A stretch of 64,000 bases of DNA from Pyrocephalus nanus. Taxonomy: Eukaryota > Chordata > Aves > Passeriformes > Tyrannidae. This document shows positions 1 to 10,047 of this stretch, piece after piece. Position numbers and translations under genes: made by a program. Position 1 is the stretch's first letter; the number at the start of each line of letters is the position of its first letter. The notes beneath the pieces were generated by a model that worked only from the letters and a program-made list of their open reading frames with translations, was not told where the DNA came from and did no database searches. The stretch lies in contig CM076260.1 in assembly GCA_038380795.1 (NCBI GenBank), positions 31,282,634 through 31,346,633 on the forward strand, read 5' to 3'.

Positions 1-2237
1 TGTCCTAGAACTGTGTCATTCCATAATATATATCACATGTACTTCCTGTCTGTAACATTTTTTTGGTTCAGGTTGTAATGTCTTTCTTTCCATATCAAGA
101 ACAATATAATGAAATATAGATAAAAATAATGAAAATGAAATGCCCATGTCAAATCTTTCATCAGTGTCAGCAATTTATGGAGACCAGGCTGAAATTGTAC
201 ATGGACAGAACTATGAAAAAGTAGCATTTTTATTAGAGCATTTAAAACTTCACAAGTTTGGTGGAGGTGGATTCATTCCCAAACCTTATTTTAGTAACAG
301 ATTTTTTTATCCAGCAATATTAAAATAACTCCACACCTCACAAATCCTCTGCAGCAGAATTCTCGCCCTCCTCCTCTTTCCTGGCATCAGGGCTGTGCTG
401 TTTCCTCTACTGAGATTCTGATCTACTTTGAGAAAAAGAAAGGGAGAATTCATTCACTCCCTGAATTTTTAATTGAGTGATCCTAAATTCTTATTCAAAT
501 ACTGATTCATACAAACTGAGATGGGGGAAAGAGATACAACAATTCATAGAATTAGATAATGCCTTTAAAATCTGTGCATGGCATAAGAAATCAGCATTTC
601 ACTACACAGCAGACCTCCCCCTGTTGCCAGGAAATTGAAGCTAGGGGCATTCATATTCTTACTGTTTTCATGGATGTGACCATCACCTAGTGTGGAGCTA
701 TTTAGTCTAGCTGTAAAACCTGTAGGCTGTATAGAGAATTAAGGGTGACACAAAGGAAATAGGGGCAGCAGATTAGTGTATTATTTTTGAGAGCTAATGA
801 ATGCATCTCAGGTTAATTGTGCTTAGAGTTACAGCTATTTTCCAAGTGTCGTATGTCTTTAAATCTAAATAAGTTTTTAGTAATTTTTCCCAAAATTTCC
901 AAATTTAGTCTGAATTACTGATTAATTGTTAAATCACTTTGTTCTGTATGTCTACACCCCCTTAAGTGCGTGTGGGGAAGTGTTATATTGGATACGAGTG
1001 CATACAGATTTTCTTTTCTTCTTCAACCAACAGATTTCAAATGTATCTTTGAAATGTCTGAATTTACATGTTAACATTGTTAGTAGAAAAGGAGAATTGC
1101 TGCACCAGCTTTCATTCTGCTAAGGGTTATGGGAAAATGGAGTAGAATAGGTCTGGCCTGATGGCTTCAGACACCTCAGCCTTGATGTTTGTATGTCCAT
1201 GTGGATACATAAGCCATCTGACAGGCAGGACCTTCAAGCCTTGGTCCACTCTAAACATCTAATTTGGTGTCTTCACCTTCACTCCTTAGTGTCGCCAAAC
1301 TGTAAGATTCCGTAGGGTGATGTGTTAGAATACTTGTTTTAACTGCTCTGCTTTGCATGAACTCTTTAAAGAGCAACATGATAACAGTTATGTAGGTACA
1401 TAAAGATAGGAATTGCCCTCTTTGGTGCTTCAGATCTTCATCTGGCAGGTGGTACTCCAATGATTCATCTTACTTTGTTTTAGCCATCCATTGTGTCTAC
1501 AATTCTCCTACACTTGTGCCTTTTATAAGGACTCATTCCACATTCAGGAAAAAGAAATAGTGATTCTAAGTCACCTGATTGTTGTTACAATATACCAAAG
1601 AGGAAGATAATGGCTATAGAGGCTTCAACCCTGCAGTTATTCCAAAGTGGAATACAGCATATTGGCCGTTATTTGATCCTAGCTTAGAGTCAGAAACAAG
1701 CTCTGTTTAGATGTTTAGATCATACAGGTGAGTAGGATAAGTGGTATTTGCATTATATTTTCTCACTTTTGTCTTTCGAAAACACCTGTCATTTTCTATA
1801 TTAGATGTTGTAAATTAATGGTTGCATTTGCGTTTTATTTGCCCAAGCTTAAGTCCAACTGGAAACAGCAAAGCAGTCTTCAGACAAAAGTGTGAAAAAT
1901 ATATAAACTGGACATCCTGGACACTTGATAAAATATCCATATCTGCCCAGCTCAGCATCTACTATTTTTACACAATAACAGCATGTCTATTTTGCACATC
2001 ATGAGATCTGGCACTGTAGAGGAAGGACAATGTAGACAGAAGTGTCCTTAGTGACATTAAAGGTTGTTTGGCATATAGTAAAAGATCTTGGTGGCATAAG
2101 GAGGGGATGCATATTTGCAAATTGAAGATCAAAGAAAAACATCATGCTTATTTTAGATCTTAAGGTAATCAGACCCTCAAAGAGCTTATTTCTTGCTGTT
2201 ATTTAAAAGAAGCTGGTGATATTTAGATGATTGAATG
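1..2237. other. Unclassified non-coding stretch
   Basis: I see no gene, repeat family or RNA here. The longest reading frames are about 60-70 codons, use AT-rich codons without pattern, and resemble no protein I know. The DNA is AT-rich with scattered short homopolymers. It may be intergenic or intronic. Confidence 0.6.
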
Positions 2238-2474
2238 ACAGAATATTCTGAGTTAAAAGGGACTCAAAAGGATCATTGAGTCCTACCCTCTGGGTGAGGA
2301 ACCTTTTTCTAATATTTAACCTAAACCTCCCCTGACACAACTTCAGACCATTCTCTCAGGTCCTGTCACTGATCAGCACAGAGAAGAGATCATTATCCGC
2401 CCCTCCTCTTCCACTCACGAGGAAATTGTGGACTGCCATGAGGTCTTCCCTCAGTCTCCTCTTCTCCAGGCTGA
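2238..2474 (-). mobile_element. CR1 LINE 3' fragment with internal deletion
   Basis: Read on the minus strand this matches the 3' part of a CR1 element. It starts in the ORF2 C-terminal region (around 'CTGGAGAAGAGGAGACTGAG'), passes through the stretch related to 'GGGGAGGTTTAGGTT', and ends in the 3' UTR near 'CAGAATATTCTGTCATTC'. Between 'CACCCAGAGGGT' and 'GACTCAATGATCC' a stretch that CR1 elements normally carry is missing, so the copy has a small internal deletion. It differs a lot from the young copies in this window (for example the copy ending at 26513) and seems to belong to another, older subfamily. No open reading frame survives. The family call is firm; the ends are accurate to about 10 bases. 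Confidence 0.8.
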
Positions 2475-3178
2475 TGTTGACATCTGAATTTGATCAGATG
2501 AATCTGACTTTCGTGCGATGATGAATGCTGTTTAAAATATGTAAAAACATCACAGGAAAGAAGAATAATTTTTCTCTGAAAAGGGCATAAAGTTGTGAAG
2601 GTATTGTCTTGAAATGAGTTAAAAAATGCAGTATCTGGACCTATTTTTCCAAGTATGAGTGAAAAGTCTAACCTTGAACTAGTGAGTAAAAGGGAGAGGA
2701 AGAGCAGAGCAGAACATTAAGGAATTTTTATTTTATGAATCCTCTTTTTTTTGTTTTACTTAGAATATATTAAATGTTTCATCTCAGGCCAATGTGTTGT
2801 ATTGTATTAAACTATTTTTACTACATTTTCATTTCAGCAAAGATGAGAAGCAAAAAATATTCATATTTTGATCCAAACTTTTTTTCAGCTTGGCTAATAA
2901 ACAGAGAAAGCATCCATTCAAACAACTGTAAAGTCCTGATATTGATCTCATACCAGATTAAATCAAGAATCACTCCAATAAAGTTATCTGAGTATGTTGG
3001 TATAAAATAGTGTTATATAAATGAAATCAGAATCCAGCCTTGATAGAAGCCCCTATGTTGAACAAACATGCTGAAACCTCATCTAGTCAGAAGGAAATGA
3101 GCAGCAAAGCTTGTACCAAGAAGGTATTCCAATAGAATTTAACTGTTCCAGACAAGTTCCCATGTAAAAACATTCTTT
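2475..3178. other. Unclassified non-coding stretch
   Basis: No recognisable gene or repeat lies here. A 78-codon frame at 2774-3010 is AT-rich and without motifs, so I treat it as chance. Confidence 0.55.
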
Positions 3179-3239
3179 AAAAAAAAAAAAAAAAAAAGGC
3201 AAAAAAAAAAAAAGCAAAAAAATTTTTTTCAATTTTTTT
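3179..3239. repeat. A-rich/T-rich low-complexity tract
   Basis: A run of 19 A is followed by GGC, 13 A, GC, 7 A and then T-rich sequence. The apparent 73-codon minus-strand frame across it, with runs of Phe and Lys, is an artefact of the homopolymers. It may be the decayed poly-A tail of an old insertion, but no element body is recognisable next to it. Confidence 0.9.
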
Positions 3240-3330
3240 AAATCAGCTAAGATGATTCTAGTTTTATTTGCAAAACAGTTATTCTGGGTTAAAGTGTTTT
3301 TCACATAGTGTCACAGAGTTCACAAACCAC

Positions 3331-3607
3331 AAATCACACAATACTCTGGGATCATGGGTAGGGACATCTTCTACGAGACCAAGTTGCTCAAAGCCCCATC
3401 CCACATGACCTTGAACACTTCCAAGCATGGGGCATCCAGAACTTCTCTGAACAACCTATTCCAGTGCCTCACCACACTCACAGGGTAGAATTTCTTCCTA
3501 ATATCTAATATCTAATCTACCATTCTCTCAGTTTAAAGCCATTAAGTCTTGTCCTATAGCTACATGCCCTTGTAAAAGTCCCTCTGGCTTGCTTGTAGGT
3601 CCTCTTT
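3331..3607 (-). mobile_element. Old CR1 LINE 3' end
   Basis: On the minus strand the sequence follows the typical CR1 3' region: a block related to 'GACTTTTACAAGGGCATGTA', then 'AGGAAGAAATTC', 'GGCACTGGAATAGG', 'GGATGCCCCATGCTTGG' and 'TTTGAGCAACTTGGTCTCG'. The last part of the 3' UTR is shortened by a deletion. Many differences and small indels make it clearly older than the CR1 that abuts it at 3608. It belongs to the same general group as the copies at 31405-32203 and 37122-37387. The homology runs right up to the 3' tail of the younger element, so the younger insertion probably landed in or beside this copy. Confidence 0.85.
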
Positions 3608-4388
3608 CATAGAATCATAGAATCATAGAATTAACTGGGTTGGAAGAGACCTCCGAGATCATCAAGTCCAACCCTTGATCCAACCCCACTGTGATTACTA
3701 GATCATGGCACTCAGTGCCACATCCAGCCTCATCTTAAAAACCTCCAGGGACACTGAATCCACCACCTCTCTGGGCAGCCCATTCCAATACCTGATCACT
3801 CTCTCTGTAAAGAACTTCTTTCTAATATCCAGCCTAAACCTCCCCTGGCACAGCTTAAGCCCGTGCCCCCTTGTCCTACTGCTGATTGCCTGGGAGAAGA
3901 GACCAACCCCCACCTGGCTACAACCTCCTCTCAGGGAGTTGTAGAGAGTGATGAGGTCACCCCTGAGCCTCCTCTTCTCCAGACTAAACAACCCCAGCTC
4001 CCTCAGCCTCTCCTCAGAGGACTTGTGCTCAAGTCCCTTCACCAGCCTCGTTGCTCTTCTCTGGACCTGCTCCAGCACCTCAATGTCTTTCCTGACTGAG
4101 GTGTTGAGTTTGTCCAGGATCATCTTGTTAATTCACATGCCAGGCCTCCTGGCATTTTTGCCTGACTACCTCATCATTGGGATTCATTGTTCCTGAGCTT
4201 GGAGAAGGTGATCCTTGAACATTAATCAGCTTTCTTGGGCCCCACTTCTCCCCAGGGCTTTATCCCATGGTAATCTACCCAGCAGATTTTTGCGAAAAGG
4301 CCAGAGTCTACTCTTCTGAAGTCCAGGGTAGTGAGTTTGTTGCATGCCTTTCTCACTGCCCTAAGGATCTTGAACTGCACCATTTCAA
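3608..4388 (-). mobile_element. Young CR1 LINE, internally deleted
   Basis: Minus-strand CR1. The 3' end lies at the left, with the octamer tail (ATTCTATG)n. It carries the ORF2 C-terminal coding region and the 3' UTR in the same subfamily as the copies at 26513-27281 and 45172-46767. I count about 18 differences from the 26.5 kb copy over about 480 bases. At about 4100-4103 the homology jumps. The next 285 bases, in the same orientation, match the end of the CR1 endonuclease domain and the linker before the reverse transcriptase (for example 'AAGATCCTTAGGGCAGTGAG' and 'CTGGACTTCAGAAGAGTAGA', minus strand). The whole reverse transcriptase core and thumb are therefore missing between them. The endonuclease part is decayed by indels and stops. 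The element ends on the 5' side at a position matching 'TGAAATGGTG' of the consensus. Confidence 0.88.
3698..4123 (-). pseudogene. CR1 ORF2 remnant: linker fused to C-terminal domain
   Basis: An open frame of 141 codons inside the internally deleted CR1. Residues 1-7 (MILDKLN) come from the region between endonuclease and reverse transcriptase. From about residue 11 ([20 protein letters not shown]) the product is the C-terminal domain of CR1 ORF2, ending in ALSAMI and the normal stop. The reverse transcriptase palm, including the FADD motif, is absent, so no polymerase activity is possible. The methionine at the start is simply the first one after upstream stops, not a native start. The frame is kept across the deletion junction, which may be chance. 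It is not expected to be expressed as a functional protein. Confidence 0.8.
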
Positions 4389-7300
4389 GACCTCATAAGA
4401 GCCGTTAAATAATGGTTATTTGGTTTTTGTGAAGTATTTTTTTCAGACAGCTATCAGTCAAGACCACCCTTACCCAGTGCATATTCCTTTTCTTTTTTGT
4501 TGGGTGACCATCTCTTTTTTCCTAGGTTTTCTTTCTTTCTTCATAGCAATTTCCCCCTTCCTTACTTGTTTTATATTATTTTTGCCTCATCAGCTTTCTT
4601 ATAAGGCTCTAATTATATAAAGAAGTCTACAAGATTTTTATTTCATTTTCAAGGCAACTTGCACAACTAAAAGAAACAAAATCTATGAGAACAGACAAAC
4701 TGAGAGATTGCTCAGATAACTTGATGATCTGTGATGTCAGTGTCAAAAATATGAAAAGCAGTGACATAGATAGATGAAGCAATGCTCTGTTTTGGAGGTT
4801 TGCACTGACACATGATCCTTCAGAAAAAAAAAAAAAGAAGTATTTAAACAGAAAATAAAGTTCAGATGACACAGATGGGGGCATAAACCACAATACATTG
4901 CTTCTTTCTATTTTGGGCAATTGATCTCATAGCTACATCTTCATGTATTCCTCTGATGGAATACATGACAAGTATTCCTCATCATGTATTCCTCACTGAT
5001 GAGGTCTTTGAGCCCGTTTTGGAAGTAATGTGGGATGATAGAACTGTAAGGATCTGAAAAACAAGACATAAATTAATGACTGGCAGCTGAACAGATACAT
5101 GAGAAAATCTATAACAACTCAGATTAAAGTCTGTTTTGCTTAGTACCCTGTCTCTACCAGTGGCCCTAAACATCCCTGTCTAGTAATAACAATAAATCTG
5201 TATAGCAAGTACTTGTTCAGTTTCTTCTTAAAACCATGGAAACTTGTTGCGTGGGCTTTCTGTCCCATGAAGGTCTCTGTTCATGTTCCACAGACACCTC
5301 CTTTTGCTTGTTTTGATCCTGACACTTGATGGTTTCATCTGCAGACCCTTAGTTCTTGTGTTGGAAGAGCTAGCAGTCAGACAGTAAGCCCTCTCAATGA
5401 CATTCACGATCATGCAGACCTTTTTCACGTCACCAGTGACTTGTAACCACAAACTGGCAGTTGCTGTTGCAAAACCAATCTTCAGCAGGACCTCCTTATA
5501 GCTATAAGGCTAGTGTTTCCTTTTTTATGTTTAAGTTGGCTTCAGGCATTACCTTAGGGGCAGGAGGGAAAGCTGTTGTAGTAGTAAGAAGTCAGACAAT
5601 GAAGAAGAAATCATTCTCTAGAACTGAAAGTTCCTTGAGTTTTGTTAGTGTTTCTTGCACCTTGAGTGTTTCACACCATCACTTCTTTTGTGTTTCATGT
5701 GGTCTCATGTCATATTTTACACCTTTCCTAGTTAATAATGACTACTAGAGAACACTTCTTTCTCACAGCCCCTTTTGTTACTGACTCTGAAGCAATACAT
5801 ATGGAGCATATGTTACATTTTTATACGATTTGGTACACTGGTCACCCAATGCTTTCTGATCACTGTCCTAAAGGACAAAGCCAATACATTAAAAATATTC
5901 ATTTACACTATTTAAAACAGCTGCATAGTCACAAGGTTTAGAGGAAGAAATGAAGAGAAGAAAAAGAAAGGGATGCATCTCTTTATTTGGCATGTGGATG
6001 AACTAGCCTCACTATGTATAGTCAGGCACCCAGAATGAAAGATGTGTCTCAGAATTCCCCACTATGAGAGGAGTTATATAAGGTGCTTGTCCTCATATCA
6101 TCATGTTTCTTCACATTCTTATGAAACAGACTTAGGGAACTAAATTTCCTTTCTTAGTCTTATATTTGCAAATAGATCAAATTCAATCTTTGAATCATCT
6201 ATTTATGATTTGCTGACTCAGTTGTAATCTGGGATTTCGTCCCATCAGCCCATCACCTCCTGTCTCCAAGTTTGGAAACGTTCCTGACCTTTGGGAAGGA
6301 CAACATATGGTTCTTACCTGCCAAGAAAATTAATGGAAATAGCTAACGACTATTGTCCAGCTTTGTCAAATGCTGAAAAGTTTTATATAAATTGTATAAA
6401 ACTATATGTATTATATGAAAGTAAGGAAACATAACCAGTATGCTTCATTTGCAGCGTAAATGAAGGGGAGATAGAGAGAATAATTCAGAAGAATTAATCA
6501 AAGACATCAGAAGATTATAACTGTTTTAAATTAAGACAGAAAATAATAAATTATTATTAAAATGCAACCAACAATGAAGAAAATTGCAGTATGAATATTT
6601 TCTTCTTACACAATAAGCAGAGCTTATATAACAAAACAGAATAAATGAAAAATAGCAAAAGAAAACAGAATTGGGGGTCATTGTCTCAAAAAGGTTTGAG
6701 ATCAAAAATGTAACAGGATAAGGAAAAAAACCAGTTATTCAACAGTAATTGAGAACAACTGGAATGGTGCGTATGTTAATCCTTCTTATCTTAAGTTTGT
6801 AAGAAACAGATGTTTTCTTACACAGTGATGGTGTAAGAACAATTCAGTGTCTGAACACTCAACCTCCACCTAAGTTTAGCAGTTGCTACAGACCAGTTGC
6901 TGTATTGAATGACCCACTTTCCAACAAATTCTTGTATTTTCACTAAAAGATAAAAATATACTTAACCTTTGTAAAGGTTGTGACACCAATACAGCTATTT
7001 TTTTTCCTAGAAATAAAAAAAAAAAAAATCAGAAATCTTTTCAGGCACTTCAACTAAGATGCCTTAATAATGAGATACAGAAAGGAAAATCTCAGAAAAT
7101 TTCTTGTACACATTATTTTTGTAAAATTTTAAGCCAAAAAGAAACGGTTCAAAATATTTTTACAAGTTTGATTTCTTTTTCTTTTTCATTTCACAGAGCT
7201 ATCAGATGATGCATTCCTTGAGTATGCTAAAATCATACTAATTTACACCATCTGACAAGATGATCCAGTGTTCTGGAAATCTCATTCAACTTTTCATGTC

Positions 7301-8949
7301 CACAGCACAGATTTTTCCAGAAAAATACATTTTCTTAACATTTTCTAGGCCTTCAATATACCCTAAAAATAGAAACAAAATCGCACATTTAGGCTTTATA
7401 ATAATATCTGTTCTTCCAATTTTAAGAAAAAAAGGTACGTATTAATTATTCCCTTCAATTGCCAACTTGGGATTTCATTAACAAATTACTATATAAATAT
7501 ACCTGATTTAACACCTCATTCTTTCCCTGGTATGAAGATTTATGGATGTCATCATAGCTAGGATTGTTGTGGTTGCATTGTTTTGAAACTGACCTTATAC
7601 ACCAATTTCACATTCTGGAGTTCTCCCATATTAGCTGAGCCTCAAAATTTTATGGCACAGGGCAAGCAGTGGAAAAGAAGTCAAATATGTATTTTGGCTT
7701 TCCATAGCTTGTTTGAACCTGGTATTTTTAAAGCCTTTTTTTTTTTTTTTTTCAGCAAGAAATGCCTTCCAAACAGTCAGTCCAGCCTTATAATGAAAAA
7801 GAAAGAAAAAAAAATCCATAATCCAATGCATTGATATTGTTATCTACCTTCAACTATTAAATAGGTTGTGTTACTTAAAAATTCTTTTAAACTAAGAGAA
7901 TTGGTAGACACCAGTGCTGTCATCATCAGTTTTTGCTTCAAGCTGTCAGTAGGTGGCTAAGTAAAAGTTATCTCATGCTGGGAGAAATGGTATTTGGTAG
8001 GGCCAAGTGGCCAGGGCAGCTACATGATCTTGGTTTGCTTCATGGAACAGAGAAGTGAATAACAAAAGCTTATTTAAGAGCTACATTTGTCATGTCAGTG
8101 CTCAGCAGCCCCTGTCATCATTGGCAACAGTTTCTTGTCCAGTTTATGCTCCATCACAGTGCCTTAAAGTGCTTTTTAAAAGCCTACAGACATTTTGGTG
8201 GGAGTATGTCTGTAACACAGCAAATTAGTGTCAGTAGTGCTTTAAAACTGGAAATTAATTGAATTGTCATATGAATGGATGCAGGGTTTCACAGTGAAAT
8301 GAAACAACCTACTTTCCTTATTCCTAATGAATGTAAAGAAATTCTCCTTGTGTTGTACAATTTCTGTTATGTTGAGTGCATGTTAATGAACAGTGTGATT
8401 TTTATTGAGTCAAGAACTGGAAGAGTGCTTTTTCTTTGCTTTAAAATTTTCTTTTTCCATAGTCAATCCCAGACTAGTTTCTGTGTTTCTGTTTGAACTT
8501 TCTCTAGGGTTTTCCAGATGTTCTGTTTGGATTCCATGTTACTCTGTTGTGTTCACTGGAGTTCACACATGGGCTTTGCACTGGACCAATGAAAACTTAA
8601 TGAAATCCATATCTAGCATTTGAGAATGCAGTATAGTATAATGCTTTCTGTTGCTGTTTGTCATTCATGCCTAAATTGGCAAGACATGCAAGTCTCTAAG
8701 AGACATTGTGAGTTTGCAAGCAGCTAGAAAATTTTGCTTCTCTTCTTTCCTACTATGTGTGTATGCGCCGCTGGCTAGCTTGTGGTAGCAGATAACTGCA
8801 TTTTCAGTGATGCCTAGGTTTTTATTATGTTTCAGCCAGTAAAATAGGAAAACTGAAGGTCAGATAAGAGGTATGTTCAAGAGCATGTGTCAATAGAGTT
8901 ATTTAAACTGGAAAATTGTTGATTTCAGGGAGAGAAATCAGTGAGGAAC
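4389..8949. other. Unclassified AT-rich stretch
   Basis: I find no gene, RNA or known repeat over this 4.5 kb apart from the small inverted repeat at 4941-4968. The longest frames, about 95 codons (4627-4920 minus and 5461-5748 plus), have no motif and AT-driven composition. Poly-T at 7735-7752 and poly-A at 7016-7028 are simple homopolymers. Confidence 0.55.
4941..4994. repeat. Perfect 11-bp inverted repeat plus third copy
   Basis: TCATGTATTCC (4941-4951) and GGAATACATGA (4958-4968) are perfect reverse complements around the 6-base loop TCTGAT. A further direct copy of TCATGTATTCCTC follows at 4982-4994. The cluster could form a short hairpin. I know of no family that contains it. Confidence 0.8.
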
Positions 8950-9003
8950 TGAAAAAAACCAAACAAACAACAAACCAAAACAAAAAATCCCCAACCCCAA
9001 ACA
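8950..9003. repeat. A/C-rich low-complexity tract
   Basis: Plus-strand sequence made almost only of A and C (AAAACC, AAAC and AACAA units, then CCCCAACCCC). It lies just upstream of the old CR1 that becomes recognisable at 9110. Similar tracts are at 22866-22918 and 44292-44406. Confidence 0.8.
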
Positions 9004-9109
9004 TTTTAATCAGCTTCTGTTAAATAGCATTAATGGGCAGATAACACCGAACACTATCTTTCTCTCAGTCTGGTGTAAGTACTTGACAGGCATAGAGGGT
9101 TTTGCAATG

Positions 9110-10047
9110 TGATGTCTAACCAGAAGCCAGTTCCAAATGGTATTCCCCAGAGACTGATACTGTTCAATGCCTGCAAGGATGGAATACACCCTCTGAAAGT
9201 TTGTGAGCAATACTGCATCATGGGGAGAAGCCAGAACAACAAAGCTGAAGACAGACAGAAATCAACAGGCTGGAGAAACGGGCATACAAGAACCTCATGT
9301 AGTTAAAAATAATACAAACTCCTACATCTGGGATAAAATAAACCCATGCAGCAGTGGTCTGGGGGTAGCTGAAGTCTGCCTTTGGAAAAAAGCAGCTTTG
9401 CAGAGGATGACCTGGGTTCCCAGCAGTCAGCAAGTCGAGCATTAATCATGAGTATGCGTTTGCATCAACAAAGGCTAATGTCATACTGAGCTGTGTTAGC
9501 AAGACTATAGCTAGCAGGTAGGAAAAATGATTATTTGTTTATTTCCCTCTATTCAACCCTTGTGAACTACTTCTAGAAGTGTACAGGTTTGGACTCGTCA
9601 GGACAAGAAAGGCATTAACAAACTGGAGGGTCCAGGGCAAGGTCACTGTGCAGATTAGGTGGATTGATACATACAGTAGGATTGAAACAGCTGGGTTTGT
9701 TCTTTGAAGAAGACAAGGTTAAAGGAGGGATCTTAACACTGATCTCATCTATCTAAGAGGAGGTTATAGAGAAGATAAAGCCAGACTCTTGAAAATGCAT
9801 AGTAAAATAATGGGAACAATAGTCATAAAATTTAAATTCCTGTTAGCTACTGGTAAATAATATTTCACAATATAGTCAAGAACTGAAATTTATTACTCAC
9901 AGAGGTTGTTGAACTTCCATCCTCAAAGACAATTGCAATGTAATTGGAGGTGACTGAGCAACCTAATCGAATTAAATGAATCCAGCTTAAAATCTGGCCC
10001 TGCTTCAGAAGTCATTTCTTGGTCCCATCTTAATGATTCTGGGGTTC
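9110..10047 (+). mobile_element. Ancient CR1 LINE (RT palm to 3' UTR)
   Basis: This is a long, heavily decayed plus-strand CR1. The order of landmarks is right. At about 9134-9165 a stretch codes for a degraded version of the RT motif [14 protein letters not shown], seen as GIPQRLILFN. At about 9178-9200 'GGATGGAATACACCCTCTGA' matches the region before the FADD motif. At about 9275-9300 'GGCTGGAGAAACGGGC' and the following 'AACCTCATG' match the CR1 segment encoding the thumb. 'AACCCATGCAGCAGT' follows at about 9340. 'CCTCTATTCAACCC' (about 9546) and 'CAGGACAAGAAAGGCATTA' (about 9599) match the C-terminal domain. 'GAGGTTGTTGAACTTCCATC' (9901-9920) and 'GATTCTGGGG' (about 10035-10044) match the 3' UTR. 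Many stops and indels break the frame. Each piece is weak alone; the collinear order over 900 bases is what convinces me. Confidence 0.75.

Noticed and set aside
3083..3304. 73-codon minus-strand frame with a run of Phe
   Set aside because: Created by the A/T homopolymers at 3179-3239.
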